Assembly (NCBI GenBank): GCA_026168605.1
Contig: JAPFDX010000046.1
Location: 34,614-98,613 of the forward strand
Direction of reading: 5' to 3'
Length of the DNA stretch: 64,000 bases
Source of the DNA: Roseburia sp.
GTDB taxonomy: Bacteria; Bacillota; Clostridia; Lachnospirales; Lachnospiraceae
Shown here: in pieces, positions 6,792 to 15,962 of the stretch
How the letters are laid out: each line of letters starts with the position of its first letter
Position numbering within the stretch: position 1 is the first letter of the stretch
Program-made: the position numbers and the translations under genes
The notes under the pieces: model-generated
The model's database searches: none
Told to the model about the DNA's origin: nothing
Seen by the model: the letters and a program-made list of their open reading frames with translations, nothing else

Positions 6792-8405
6792 ATGGAGATC
6801 AGGGAAGCACAGATATTCAGTTTTGGGAAACTTAAGAATAAAAACATAAGATTTGCGCCGGGCATCAATGTGATCTACGGGTCGAACGAGGCGGGAAAGA
6901 CTACGCTGCACGATTTTCTGACGGCGATGCTGTTTGGTCTGGAAAAGGGCAGGGGCAGAGCGGGGGCAGTGAGCGGGTATCTGCGCTATGAGCCGTGGCA
7001 CGCGCCCGCCTATTACAGCGGCGCGCTCCGTTTTTCGGTGGATGGGCGGCCGTTTTATCTGGAGCGGAACTTTTACCACAAGGAGCGGCGGGAGATTCTG
7101 CGAAATGAGGCAGACGGCGAGGAATTGTCGGTCGCCTATGGCGATCTTTCGGTGCTGCTCGGCGGTATACATAAGGAAACATTTGGAAATACTTATGACA
7201 TTCCACAGTCGGGTGCGGCGACGGGAAAAGAGCTCGCGGATGCGCTCGCAGAGTATCTGACGGACGCTGCGGAGAGCGGCGACGCGGGATTTCATGTGAC
7301 GCAGGCGGTCAGCCGTCTGCGGGAGAGGAAGCGAAAACTTGCCACAGAATTGAAAAGACTGCAGGAGGAAAAGGAACGGCGGGCACAGACGCTTGCCGTC
7401 GAGTGTGAGCTGCTGCAGAGGGACTGCCTCAAACTGCGCGGGGATCTAAGAGAGGCGGAAAAAAACCTCGTGGTGGAGCCGAGCACGGCATACGTTTCTG
7501 ACGCAACAGAAAAAGCCGTCGCAGAAAAATACGATACAGAGCGGCAGACCAAAGAGCCTCCGCGCGTCCGCAGGATGTGGCTTGCGGCAGCGGCGCTGTT
7601 TGCGGGAATGGCGGTCATCCTGTTCGCAGGACAGCGGGTTCCTTCGGGCAGGGAGCTTTTGTTTTTTCTTGCGGGAGCGCTCGGGCTGGCGAGTATAGGC
7701 ATTCTCGTGTATGGAAGCGTTGGCGCGGGACGGCGGACCGGAGGGATGCCGGAACAAAAGCCGGATCAAAAGGAGCAGCCCGGGCAGGCGGCAGGAGAGG
7801 ATCACTCCGGGCAGGATCGGGTGGAAGAAATGCTCGCGCTGCTTAAGGATTCTCTGGATGAGAAGGAGACGCGGCTGTACAATGTGCAGGAACAGCTTGC
7901 GCTGCTGGAAGCGCCGGAGCTTGGAGAGCGCGAGCTGCAGCGCGACATAGAGGCGGCGCAGATGGCTGCAGACGAGCTGGAACGCCTTGCGCGGGAGTTT
8001 TATGAGGAGGCGGGCGATACGTTAAACAGTGAGGTGTCGCGCTACGTTTCCGCCGTGACAGAGGGCAGATACGACAGTGTCCGCGTGGATGAGAACGGCA
8101 AATTGTGGGCGATGGCGGAGGGGAAGGAAGTGCCGCCGGAGGCGTTGAGCCGCGGCACGCTTGAGCAGTTTTATCTGGCGTTGCGTCTTGCAGCCGGAAA
8201 GCTTGTGACCCGCGAGGAGGTCATGCCGCTGCTTCTGGACGAGGCGTTTGCGATGTATGATGAGAGACGTCTTGCGCAGGCGCTTACGGTGCTGGCAGGG
8301 CTGGAGAACCAGGTGCTTTTGTTCACCTGCCAGAGGCGGGAGGAACAGATGCTGGCGGAGCTTGGGATTCCCTTCCACCGGATCTGTATGGATGAAGTAT
8401 CATAG
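6792..8405 (+). CDS. YhaN/SbcC-like coiled-coil ATPase with membrane hairpin
   Basis: A 537-residue ABC-type ATPase. Walker A is YGSNEAGKTTLHDF (about residues 30-43); the signature SRGTLEQFYLALRLA and Walker B PLLLDEAFAMYD are near residues 450-490. Coiled coil occupies roughly 170-230 and 345-400. Between them lie two hydrophobic stretches (MWLAAAALFAGMAVILF and LLFFLAGALGLASIGILVYG), so the coiled-coil apex seems membrane-inserted, as described for YhaN of Bacillus. It is shorter than SbcC or full-length YhaN. It partners with the upstream phosphoesterase; Rad50-like ATP-driven clamping is the inferred activity. Confidence 0.85.
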   Translation: MEIREAQIFSFGKLKNKNIRFAPGINVIYGSNEAGKTTLHDFLTAMLFGLEKGRGRAGAVSGYLRYEPWHAPAYYSGALRFSVDGRPFYLERNFYHKERREILRNEADGEELSVAYGDLSVLLGGIHKETFGNTYDIPQSGAATGKELADALAEYLTDAAESGDAGFHVTQAVSRLRERKRKLATELKRLQEEKERRAQTLAVECELLQRDCLKLRGDLREAEKNLVVEPSTAYVSDATEKAVAEKYDTERQTKEPPRVRRMWLAAAALFAGMAVILFAGQRVPSGRELLFFLAGALGLASIGILVYGSVGAGRRTGGMPEQKPDQKEQPGQAAGEDHSGQDRVEEMLALLKDSLDEKETRLYNVQEQLALLEAPELGERELQRDIEAAQMAADELERLAREFYEEAGDTLNSEVSRYVSAVTEGRYDSVRVDENGKLWAMAEGKEVPPEALSRGTLEQFYLALRLAAGKLVTREEVMPLLLDEAFAMYDERRLAQALTVLAGLENQVLLFTCQRREEQMLAELGIPFHRICMDEVS

Positions 8406-8422
8406 GAAAAGAGGTGTGTGCG

Positions 8423-10510
8423 GTGTCAGAAAAAAAGAAAAAGAATAAAAAATTCCGCAAATTCAGAATATTCTTCCGGGTACAGTTCGTTCTTTTTTTA
8501 TTGCTTCTGGGAGCGGGTGCATACTATCTTTACAGCAGTTACGGGCCGGAGGTGAAAGCGTTAAAGGCGGAGGCAGGGCGACTGGTTCGGGAATCGACGC
8601 CGGAGACTTTTCGCGGAAGCCAGACAAGCCTTGTCTATGCGGCGGACGGGAGTGTGATCTCCAGTCTCAAGGGGACGAAGGAATCCTACTACCTGACATA
8701 TGAGGAAATTCCGTCCGACGCGGTGGCGGCGATCGTCAGCATTGAGGACAAAAAGTTTTACCGGCATGACGGCGTGGACTACCGGGCGCTTTTGCGGGCG
8801 GTGATGGCGATGCTGGAAAACGGCAGGATCACGCAGGGCGGCAGTACGATCACGATGCAGCTTGCGCGCAATATTTTTATCTCGCAGGAAAAAACATGGC
8901 AGCGGAAGGTAGAGGAGATTTTTATCGCGTGGGATCTCGAGGAGAAGTACACGAAAGATGAGATCATAGAGTTTTATCTGAACAATATTTATTTTGGGCA
9001 CGGCTACTATGGGATCCAGTCGGCGAGCAGGGGATATTTTAACCGGGACGTCGATGAACTTACCTTATCGGAAATCGCTTTTTTGTGTGCGATTCCGAAC
9101 AATCCGACGCTCTATGACCCGTACACCAATATGGAAAACACGCTGGGGAGGCGCGACCGTATTCTGTCAAATATGCAGGAGGACGGGAAAATATCGGAGG
9201 TCGCCTATGCCAACGCGATCGTTGAGGACATTGTGTTGGAGCATGGCGAGACGGTGGAGAAAAACGACTATGTGGAGACCTATGCCTATTACTGTGCCGT
9301 GCGTGCGTTGATGGAGCTGGAGGGCTTTGAGTTCCGGTACACGTTTGCGACGGAGGCGGAAAGGGACGCTTACGACGCCCGGTATGACGAGATGTACGCC
9401 GAGTGCCAGCGGAAGCTCTACACGGGAGGGTATCAGATCTATACGTCGCTTGATCTGGAACTGCAGGAAAATTTGCAGGAATCCATCGATGATGCGCTTG
9501 TGAAGTTCACGGATGTGAACGAGGAGGGTGTCTATGAGCTGCAGGCGTCTGCGGTGTGCATCAATAATGATACCGGATATGTGCAGGCGATCGTCGGGGG
9601 CAGGCAGCAGGATTTTGCGGGCTACACGCTAAACCGCGCTTACCAGAGCTTTCGCCAGCCGGGAAGTGCGATCAAGCCACTGATCGTCTATGCGCCGCTG
9701 TTCGAGCAGGGCGTGACGCCGGAGACTGCGGTGGTGGACGAACCGGTTGAGGATGGTCCGAGAAATTCTAACGGGGTCTATATCGGGGAGACGAATGTCC
9801 GCACCGCAGTTGAGAAATCCATCAATACGGTTGCGTGGCGATTGTTTGGGCAGTTGTCGCCGGAGAAGGGACTGTCCTATCTGCGCGCGATGAATTTTGC
9901 AAGACTGGACGCGCAGGATTACCGTCTGACCTCGGCGCTCGGAGGATTTACAAACGGTGTGTCGGCGCTTGAGATGGCGTCCGGCTACGCCGCGCTTGCC
10001 AATGACGGGAAATACCGCACGCCGACCTGCATCGTGAAGATCCTGGATTCGGCGGGAGGCGAGGTGTATGTGTCGGCGCAGGAGGAACGGCAGGTTTATA
10101 AGCAGAACGCTGCGCGCATGATGACAGACGTGCTGACGGGAGTGTTTACAAACGGGACGGCGAAAGGGCTTGGACTTTCGGATATGCCATGCGCCGGAAA
10201 GACGGGGACGACAAACGACCAGAAGGACGGATGGTTTGTCGGATATACCAGATATTACACCACAAGCGTGTGGGTGGGCTATGATATGCCGCGCAAGCTG
10301 GAAGGGCTGATGGGCTACACCTATCCGGGTGAAATCTGGCAGGACTTTATGGAGCGGGCGCATGAGGGAAAGGAGCCGCTGGCATTTTTGCCGTATGCGC
10401 AGATGGCGGATAAATTCCTCGAGGACACGCCCGACGGTGCAGAAAATGCCGGAGAGGATGCGCCGGATGATGATGCAGAGAATATCGGAGAGGACGCTCC
10501 GGATAATTGA
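8423..10510 (+). CDS. Class A penicillin-binding protein (PBP1A family)
   Basis: A ~695-residue bifunctional peptidoglycan synthase. A basic N-terminus and one membrane helix (VQFVLFLLLLGAGAYYLY) anchor it. The GT51 glycosyltransferase domain (about 60-240) shows EDKKFYRHDGVD, GGSTITMQLARN and RKVEEI. The transpeptidase domain has the nucleophile in GSAIKP (Ser ~414), then SINT as SxN and AGKTGTT as KTG. The C-terminus is an acidic, repetitive tail (GEDAPDD repeats). GTG 8423 after AAAAGAGG is preferred to GTG 8414, which would add MCA before the lysine-rich start. Involved in septal or lateral wall growth. Confidence 0.95.
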   Translation: MSEKKKKNKKFRKFRIFFRVQFVLFLLLLGAGAYYLYSSYGPEVKALKAEAGRLVRESTPETFRGSQTSLVYAADGSVISSLKGTKESYYLTYEEIPSDAVAAIVSIEDKKFYRHDGVDYRALLRAVMAMLENGRITQGGSTITMQLARNIFISQEKTWQRKVEEIFIAWDLEEKYTKDEIIEFYLNNIYFGHGYYGIQSASRGYFNRDVDELTLSEIAFLCAIPNNPTLYDPYTNMENTLGRRDRILSNMQEDGKISEVAYANAIVEDIVLEHGETVEKNDYVETYAYYCAVRALMELEGFEFRYTFATEAERDAYDARYDEMYAECQRKLYTGGYQIYTSLDLELQENLQESIDDALVKFTDVNEEGVYELQASAVCINNDTGYVQAIVGGRQQDFAGYTLNRAYQSFRQPGSAIKPLIVYAPLFEQGVTPETAVVDEPVEDGPRNSNGVYIGETNVRTAVEKSINTVAWRLFGQLSPEKGLSYLRAMNFARLDAQDYRLTSALGGFTNGVSALEMASGYAALANDGKYRTPTCIVKILDSAGGEVYVSAQEERQVYKQNAARMMTDVLTGVFTNGTAKGLGLSDMPCAGKTGTTNDQKDGWFVGYTRYYTTSVWVGYDMPRKLEGLMGYTYPGEIWQDFMERAHEGKEPLAFLPYAQMADKFLEDTPDGAENAGEDAPDDDAENIGEDAPDN

Positions 10511-10535
10511 CAGATGCGGCGGAAAACGGTATCAT
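10507..10535 (+). promoter_or_regulatory. SigA-type promoter for the ROK kinase gene
   Basis: TTGACA (10507-10512), 17-bp spacer, TATCAT (10530-10535). The -35 overlaps the stop codon of the preceding PBP gene. Confidence 0.75.
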
Positions 10536-10588
10536 AAAATTATCATGATCTATGGACGTGAGGATAACATACGATAGGAGTAGGGAAG

Positions 10589-11533
10589 ATGAAGAAATAT
10601 GCATTTGGAGTGGATGTCGGGGGTACAACCTGCAAAATAGGTCTCTTTGAGACGGATGGCAGACTGCTCGATAAATGGGAGATTACGACAAACAAAGAGA
10701 ACCACGGGGAGAGCATCCTTTCGGATGTGGCTGACGCGGTTGACCAGAAACTTGTGAAAGAAGGCATCCGCAAAGATGAGGTTCTCGGCATCGGTGTGGG
10801 AGTGCCGGGACCGGTGGACAGCCACGGCGTGGTGAACTGCTGTGTGAATGTCGGCTGGGGCGTCGTTGACGTGGAAGGAGAGCTTGGCAGACTGACCGGG
10901 CTTCCGGTGAAGGCGGGCAACGACGCGAACGTAGCTGCACTCGGCGAGATGTGGCAGGGCGGCGCAAAGGGCTGTAAGGACGTCATCATGGTAACGCTCG
11001 GCACGGGCGTCGGCGGCGGCATCATCGTGGATGGCAAGGTGGTTGCAGGACATAACGGAGCCGGCGGCGAGATTGGCCACATGACAGTGAATGAGGATGA
11101 GACCGAGGCGTGTAACTGTGGACGGTGCGGGTGTCTGGAGCAGTACACCTCCGCGACGGGCATCGTGCGTATGGCAAACCGCAGACTGGCGGAGCTTGGC
11201 GAAGAGACGGCGACGGATCTGAGAAAATTTGGAGAGCTGTCGGCAAAGGATGTGCTCGATACGGCGAAGGCAGGGGATGCCATCGCGGTGGAGATTCTGG
11301 ATGAGGTGTGCCGGATCCTGGGCCTGGCGCTCTCCAATATCTCCTGCGTGGTGAATCCGGAGATCATTGTGATCGGCGGCGGCGTGTCGAAGGCGGGAAC
11401 GATTTTGCTGGATTATATGCAGAAACACTACAAAAAGGCGGCGTTTCCGGCGTGCAGGGAGACGAAGTTTGCGCTGGCAGGACTTGGAAATGACGCGGGG
11501 ATGTACGGATGTGTCAGGATGCTGCTGAGCTAA
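10589..11533 (+). CDS. glcK: ROK-family glucokinase
   Basis: A 314-residue sugar kinase that phosphorylates glucose at C6 using ATP. ROK features: phosphate-binding DVGGTTCKIG at the N-terminus, catalytic NDANVAALGE, GTGVGGGII, and the zinc motif CNCGRCGCLEQY near residue 173. Length and motif spacing match GlcK of Gram-positive bacteria. The ATG follows TAGGAGTAGGGAAG. It has its own promoter overlapping the upstream PBP stop and is followed by a terminator, so it is probably monocistronic. Confidence 0.92.
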   Translation: MKKYAFGVDVGGTTCKIGLFETDGRLLDKWEITTNKENHGESILSDVADAVDQKLVKEGIRKDEVLGIGVGVPGPVDSHGVVNCCVNVGWGVVDVEGELGRLTGLPVKAGNDANVAALGEMWQGGAKGCKDVIMVTLGTGVGGGIIVDGKVVAGHNGAGGEIGHMTVNEDETEACNCGRCGCLEQYTSATGIVRMANRRLAELGEETATDLRKFGELSAKDVLDTAKAGDAIAVEILDEVCRILGLALSNISCVVNPEIIVIGGGVSKAGTILLDYMQKHYKKAAFPACRETKFALAGLGNDAGMYGCVRMLLS

Positions 11534-11640
11534 AAATCTTTCTGTTTAAGAAAAAATTTATCAATGGATTTCACACATACTACCGGACGCTGGGGTGGGA
11601 GTACGCGGCGGATGAGACGCGGTGACTGCAGAGGGAAAGA

Positions 11641-11686
11641 AAAAGGCGAATGTTGGCTGACTGGTATTGGCGACATTCGCTTTTTG
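11641..11686 (+). terminator. Terminator after glcK
   Basis: AAAAGGCGAATGT (11641-11653) pairs with ACATTCGCTTTTT (11673-11685) with one bulged G. Confidence 0.75.
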
Positions 11687-11724
11687 CGTTAAAATAGAGT
11701 CATCTTAAGAAGCATGGGAAACGT

Positions 11725-12921
11725 ATGATGAATAGGACAATGATTTATTTTACCGGTGTGTACGACACACTCGATTTATTTACCGAAGAATTAAAAAACG
11801 CATTTGAAACGATGGGGTACCAATCCTTTATATATGATGCGCGCAGCGAGCGGCATAGCAAAGAGGCGCTTCTTGCGCTGCTTGCGGATGGGCAGAAAGC
11901 GTCCGGAGGAGCTTTTGCGTGCGTGACATTCAATAACCTCGGGTACAATCTGGATCTTGCGGACGGCAGGAATCTGTGGGAGGCTTATGAGGTGCCGTAC
12001 ATCAATATTCTGATGGACCACCCGTTTCACTATGAGAAGCCGTTGCGGCGCGCGCCAAAGACTGCGACCGTGCTCTGCACCGACCGCAACCATGTGAAAT
12101 ATATCCGCCGCCATTTTAAAAATATTTTGCGGACTGATTTTCTTCCCCATGCAGGGGTGGAGCTCGGCAGCAGGCACAAGCCGCTCACAGAGCGGAGCAT
12201 CGATGTGCTCTACGCCGGGGCGCTGCCGTTTTACACGGTGGAAAAAATGATCCCGGATCTGACCTCCATCCCGGAGGTGGACGGGCAGGAGATGGCGCAG
12301 GAGGTGCTCGGAGAGCTCGTGCGCCATCCGCACCGGACGACGGAGGCGGTGATCGAGGAATATCTGAAGGACCGCTGTGGGGATCTTGCGGACGAGCGGT
12401 TGCAGGAGCTGATCGTGCAGATGCGTTTTCTGGATTCCTATGCCACGTCTTTTTTCCGGGAACAGGCAGTGCGGATACTGGTGGAGAACGGAGTGCGGGT
12501 CACGGCATATGGGACGGGATGGGACCAGTGTGACTGGAGCGACAATCCTTACCTGGACTACCGCGGCAAGGTGCTTGCGCCGCAGATACTGCCGTTGATG
12601 AACGATTCCAAGATCGTGCTCAATACGATGACGTGGTTTAAGGCAGGCGCGCACGACAGGATCTTTAACGGGATGCTGGCCGGGGCGGCGGTCGTGACGG
12701 ACGATTCGGAGTATCTGCTGCGGGAGTTTCGCGACGGCGGGGAACTGGCGATGTTTTCTCTCAGGGAGATCGGCAGCCTGCCGGAGCGCGTGTTTGGACT
12801 TTTTGGAAATATGGGGGAGGCGCAGGCGCTGGCAAACCGTGGATATCAGGCGGCAAAAGAGCGCCACACGTGGAAAAGCAGAGCAGAATACATTGTGGAG
12901 AATATTTTATGCACATATTGA
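11725..12921 (+). CDS. CgeB-like glycosyltransferase
   Basis: A 398-residue cytoplasmic protein of the GT-B, CgeB/DUF3880-like type. The N-terminal half has the weak Rossmann pattern of these enzymes (ILMDHPFHYEKP, CTDRNHVKYIRR), and the C-terminal half contains the donor-binding-like part (VTAYGTGWDQCDW, KIVLNTMTWFKAGAHDRIFNGMLAGAAVVTDDS, cited here as two joined pieces: KIVLNTMTWF and GAHDRIFNGMLAGAAVVTD). Such pairs in clostridia often modify surface or flagellar proteins, but the acceptor here is unknown. The start has only a weak SD (GGGAA). It overlaps the next glycosyltransferase by 13 bases. Confidence 0.75.
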   Translation: MMNRTMIYFTGVYDTLDLFTEELKNAFETMGYQSFIYDARSERHSKEALLALLADGQKASGGAFACVTFNNLGYNLDLADGRNLWEAYEVPYINILMDHPFHYEKPLRRAPKTATVLCTDRNHVKYIRRHFKNILRTDFLPHAGVELGSRHKPLTERSIDVLYAGALPFYTVEKMIPDLTSIPEVDGQEMAQEVLGELVRHPHRTTEAVIEEYLKDRCGDLADERLQELIVQMRFLDSYATSFFREQAVRILVENGVRVTAYGTGWDQCDWSDNPYLDYRGKVLAPQILPLMNDSKIVLNTMTWFKAGAHDRIFNGMLAGAAVVTDDSEYLLREFRDGGELAMFSLREIGSLPERVFGLFGNMGEAQALANRGYQAAKERHTWKSRAEYIVENILCTY

Positions 12922-14087
12922 TGTACCGCTGGAAGGCATACAATTACAGAGATATTGAACAGACCTTTTTACTGCTTGGTCACACGGTGGATAATATCGA
13001 GCAGGAGCTGGGAAGCTATGACGTCAGCCCGGAGTTTGAGAAGGTCATTGAGCAGAAAATCTGGGAAAACCACTATGACATGGTGTTTACGGTCAATTAT
13101 TTTCCGCTGATCTCCAACGTCTGTCAGCGGGCGGGGGTAAAGTACGTCTCGTGGACGTGCGACAATCCGCTGATCAGTATGTACCATACCTCGGTGTTTC
13201 ACGACTGCAATTATATTTTTACCTTTGACAAGACGAATTATCTGGAATTTCGGGGGATGGGGGTTGCACACATCTGGTATCTGCCGCTTGCCGTGGATGT
13301 GGATCGTCTGGACGACATCATCGAAAGATCGCAGGACACTGCCAAGTACCGTGGGGACGTGGCATTTGTGGGAAGCCTCTACGAGCGCAATTCCTATGAC
13401 AAGCTAAAGAACCGCCTGCCGGAATATCTGCGGGGGTATTTTGACGCGGTGATGGAGGCGCAGTTGAATATCAGCGGGGCAAACATTGTGGAGCCGATGC
13501 TGACCGCGGATATCCTAAGCCGCCTTGAGGAATATTTTACACTGGAAAAATCGCCGGATTCCTTTTCGGATCTGGGGCTGATCTTCCAGACGACGGTGCT
13601 AGGATTTAAGATCGCGGAGATTGAGCGGCGCAGGGCGCTGATCGAACTGTCGAAATACTATCACGTCAATGTGTACAGCAACAGCGACGTCAGCGATATG
13701 GTGCGCATCCGCTACTGCGGTTCGGTCGATTACTGGAGTGAGATGCCCAAGGTATTCCGCGCGTCAAAGATCAACCTGAATTTTACCATCCCGAATATCA
13801 AGAGCGGGATTCCCCTGCGCGTCTGGGATGTGCTCGGTTCGGGCGGGTTTCTCCTGACGAATTATCAGGCGGAGCTGCCGTATTTTTTTGAGGAGGGAAA
13901 AGATCTGGTCTGCTTTGACGGCGTGGAGGATTTGCGTGAAAAAGTGGGATATTATCTGGAACACGAGGAGGAACGGCGTGCCATCGCAGAGAGCGGTTAC
14001 CGGAAAGTCAAAGAAACACATTTATATATAGAAAGAATCCGCACCATGCTCGCGCAGGTGGCGGAGGCGGAAAGGGGCGGGCGGTAA
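12909..14087 (+). CDS. CgeB-like glycosyltransferase (DUF3880 type)
   Basis: A 392-residue enzyme with N-terminal DUF3880-like fold (DMVFTVNYFPLIS, YVSWTCDNPLISMYH, FTFDKTNYLEF) and C-terminal GT-B donor domain (INLNFTIPNIKSGIPLR, WDVLGSGGFLLTNYQAELP, ending in EERRAIAESGYRKVKETH). This is the pattern of CgeB-type spore-maturation or flagellin-modifying transferases. The ATG 12909 lies within the end of the preceding gene; the upstream frame extension is not needed. Product is soluble. Its location beside a FliD-like gene suggests flagellar glycosylation, which is only inference. Confidence 0.8.
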   Translation: MHILMYRWKAYNYRDIEQTFLLLGHTVDNIEQELGSYDVSPEFEKVIEQKIWENHYDMVFTVNYFPLISNVCQRAGVKYVSWTCDNPLISMYHTSVFHDCNYIFTFDKTNYLEFRGMGVAHIWYLPLAVDVDRLDDIIERSQDTAKYRGDVAFVGSLYERNSYDKLKNRLPEYLRGYFDAVMEAQLNISGANIVEPMLTADILSRLEEYFTLEKSPDSFSDLGLIFQTTVLGFKIAEIERRRALIELSKYYHVNVYSNSDVSDMVRIRYCGSVDYWSEMPKVFRASKINLNFTIPNIKSGIPLRVWDVLGSGGFLLTNYQAELPYFFEEGKDLVCFDGVEDLREKVGYYLEHEEERRAIAESGYRKVKETHLYIERIRTMLAQVAEAERGGR

Positions 14088-14110
14088 GCTTCGCAGACAT
14101 CCGGTATTAA

Positions 14111-14157
14111 AAATCCGGCGTCAAAATTCCCTACTGTGGGAGTTTTGACGCCGGATT
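14111..14157. terminator. Bidirectional terminator between convergent genes
   Basis: AAATCCGGCGTCAAAA (14111-14126) pairs with TTTTGACGCCGGATTT (14142-14157); T/A-rich ends on both sides suit both the glycosyltransferases (+) and the FliD-like gene (-). Confidence 0.85.
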
Positions 14158-14211
14158 TGTTATTGCCATAAGAGCGGCTCGCAAAGCGTGCCGCTCGTTG
14201 TTTTGTGGGTT

Positions 14212-15510
14212 TCAACAGTACTGGTCGAGCATCATGCCGGAGTAAACGGACGTCGCGTAGGGCGCGGTGAAATTGTGCCCCGCGGGATTCTTGTAGGCGA
14301 CGAGAAGCTTATCCACGTAATTCATCGGATTGATGGAAATTTCGGCTGCCTTGGCGTTCAGGTCGTCCTTGAAATGATTTAACACGGCAAAGCACTCTCC
14401 GGCATCCCCGGCAGTCACGGAATCCAGCAAAAGATTGTGATCGATGACGATGGAGCCGTCAGGACCAAGTCCCAGACCGTAGGACTCAAATTCATTGCGG
14501 TAGGACTGGGCAACGCCTGCCATATCGCGCCGCAGTCTGTCTGACTGCTGGGTGTCCGTATAATTCTGTCCGAGCCGGATCATGTTATTGTACACATCAA
14601 CCAGTGAGACGATATTGTCCGTGATGGCATCCGTGTCCGTCTTAAACCCGATGGCGGTGTCCGTACCGGACGGATTTACATTTTTCAGTGTCAGCGAAAA
14701 GGCATTGTCGACCGTAAACTGGTTGGACAAGGAGGAGTGCTCCGTGCCGTTCAGCAAAAAGGAGGCGTTGGAAGCCTGTTCCTGCACATGGTCGATGCCA
14801 AGGGTCCGCATCGCTTTTGCAGAGGCGCCGTCTCCTGACGGGAGTATCTCAAAAAGATACTGCTCATCCTCGCTTAAACCGGTCTGTAAGGAGACGATCT
14901 GGAGGGCGTTCTCACCGGCGTCGTTTGACACAAGCGAAGCGTGCAGCCCGACGCTGGAATTGTTGATGAGGCGCAGCAGCTTTTCCTGAATGTCCAGATT
15001 GGTATCACTGTCGTTCACGACATACTCGAACTCATAGGAGCTTAAAGGGGTGGAAAGGTCAAAACCGTAAGTTCCCGGCTTGACGTCGCGTTTGTCCGCA
15101 GGCAGATAGGCGCCGAGATTTGTCTGCGGCGTTGCGAGCTGCTGTACCTGTACGTGCAGCGGGAGCGCAGTCTGGTTCCCTTCCTGACCGCCGATGTATT
15201 CGGCGCTGATAACGTCCTCGTCGGATGACTGCGCGAGCTTTTTGGAGAAAACGCTCTCGATACCGCCGCCGGAATCTGACAGTGAGGCGATCACATTCTG
15301 GATGGAGCGCGTCTGCTCCTTGATGTCGATCGCAAAACGCCCGGCGTCCTCGGAATATTTAATCTTGTAGAGGGGTGAGTCCTTGTTTGTCTTTATGATA
15401 TTGTGACAGACGGCACGCAGTTCGCCCGGCTTGTGTGTGTCGTAGCGGGACGCGCCAAAAGAGCGGTAAGTGCTCAGATAATACTGGTAGGCGTTGTCAA
15501 TCGCTGCCAT
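14212..15510 (-). CDS. FliD-like flagellar hook-associated/capping protein
   Basis: A 432-residue protein with the body plan of flagellar cap protein FliD: a central domain with LQIVSLQTG, SNASFLLNGTEHS and LTLKNVNPSGTDTAIGF, then a helical part with NIVSLVDVYNNMIRL and a C-terminus ending in SGMMLDQYC. The N-terminal ~70 residues do not look like classical FliD_N, so this may be a specialised relative rather than the main cap. The ATG is preceded by GAAAGGAGGGGG. A SigD-like promoter lies upstream, which supports expression with late flagellar genes. Gene is alone on its strand. Confidence 0.7.
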   Translation of the reverse strand: MAAIDNAYQYYLSTYRSFGASRYDTHKPGELRAVCHNIIKTNKDSPLYKIKYSEDAGRFAIDIKEQTRSIQNVIASLSDSGGGIESVFSKKLAQSSDEDVISAEYIGGQEGNQTALPLHVQVQQLATPQTNLGAYLPADKRDVKPGTYGFDLSTPLSSYEFEYVVNDSDTNLDIQEKLLRLINNSSVGLHASLVSNDAGENALQIVSLQTGLSEDEQYLFEILPSGDGASAKAMRTLGIDHVQEQASNASFLLNGTEHSSLSNQFTVDNAFSLTLKNVNPSGTDTAIGFKTDTDAITDNIVSLVDVYNNMIRLGQNYTDTQQSDRLRRDMAGVAQSYRNEFESYGLGLGPDGSIVIDHNLLLDSVTAGDAGECFAVLNHFKDDLNAKAAEISINPMNYVDKLLVAYKNPAGHNFTAPYATSVYSGMMLDQYC

Positions 15511-15619
15511 GAAAACCCCCTCCTTTCTTCCATGAAATTGTGTGTGGGATTCTTCTTAATATAATAACGAACCGAAAACCCTCCTCCGTGAGGGCAGACG
15601 GATACATTCTTTTACTATA

Positions 15620-15647
15620 ATATCGGACGAAAGGGCGGTTTTATTTA
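15620..15647 (-). promoter_or_regulatory. SigD (FliA)-like promoter of the FliD-like gene
   Basis: On the minus strand TAAA (15647-15644), 16-bp spacer, TCCGATAT (15627-15620), near the SigD consensus TAAA-N15-GCCGATAT. It is about 110 bp upstream of the start codon. Confidence 0.6.
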
Positions 15648-15673
15648 GAGGAAAATGCAAAAACAAAAAAAGG

Positions 15674-15702
15674 TTGACGCTCAATTCAGAGTATGTTATA
15701 TT
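15674..15702 (+). promoter_or_regulatory. Promoter of the rpmG-secE-nusG transcript
   Basis: TTGACG (15674-15679), 17-bp spacer, TATATT (15697-15702). About 85 bp of leader follow before rpmG, including a T-run at 15724-15731 and an AAGGCTGT patch with no clear named motif. Confidence 0.75.
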
Positions 15703-15788
15703 AGACTAGCGATGGAAGTAGGTCTTTTTTTTATGCCTTTTTTTAAGGCTGTAAAAAAGCACAAAGAAATTTAATGGAGGTGGAAGTT

Positions 15789-15938
15789 GTGCGCACAAAA
15801 ATAACATTGGCATGTACAGAGTGTAAGAACCGTAACTACAACATGACAAAAGACAAAAAAGCTCATCCAGACAGAATGGAAACCAAGAAGTATTGCAGAT
15901 TCTGCAGAACCCATACATTACACAAGGAAACCAAATAG
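15789..15938 (+). CDS. rpmG: 50S ribosomal protein L33
   Basis: A 49-residue protein, the usual L33 length. Four cysteines in two pairs, CTECKNRNY and CRFCRTHT, mark the zinc-binding form. The GTG start gives [22 protein letters not shown] lies 8-12 bases upstream. It heads the conserved rpmG-secE-nusG-rplK-rplA order. Confidence 0.95.
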   Translation: MRTKITLACTECKNRNYNMTKDKKAHPDRMETKKYCRFCRTHTLHKETK

Positions 15939-15962
15939 TCTGAAGAGCAAAGGAGTGAGAAG

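Noticed and set aside
6792..8405. Defence-system ATPase (for example Gabija or Septu-like)
   Set aside because: Adjacent phosphoesterase, coiled coil and membrane hairpin fit the housekeeping YhaO/YhaN pair better.
11547..11627. Short frame after glcK reading KFINGFHTYYRTLGWEYAADETR
   Set aside because: No start codon or ribosome site, no recognisable family; may be a worn gene end but cannot be supported.
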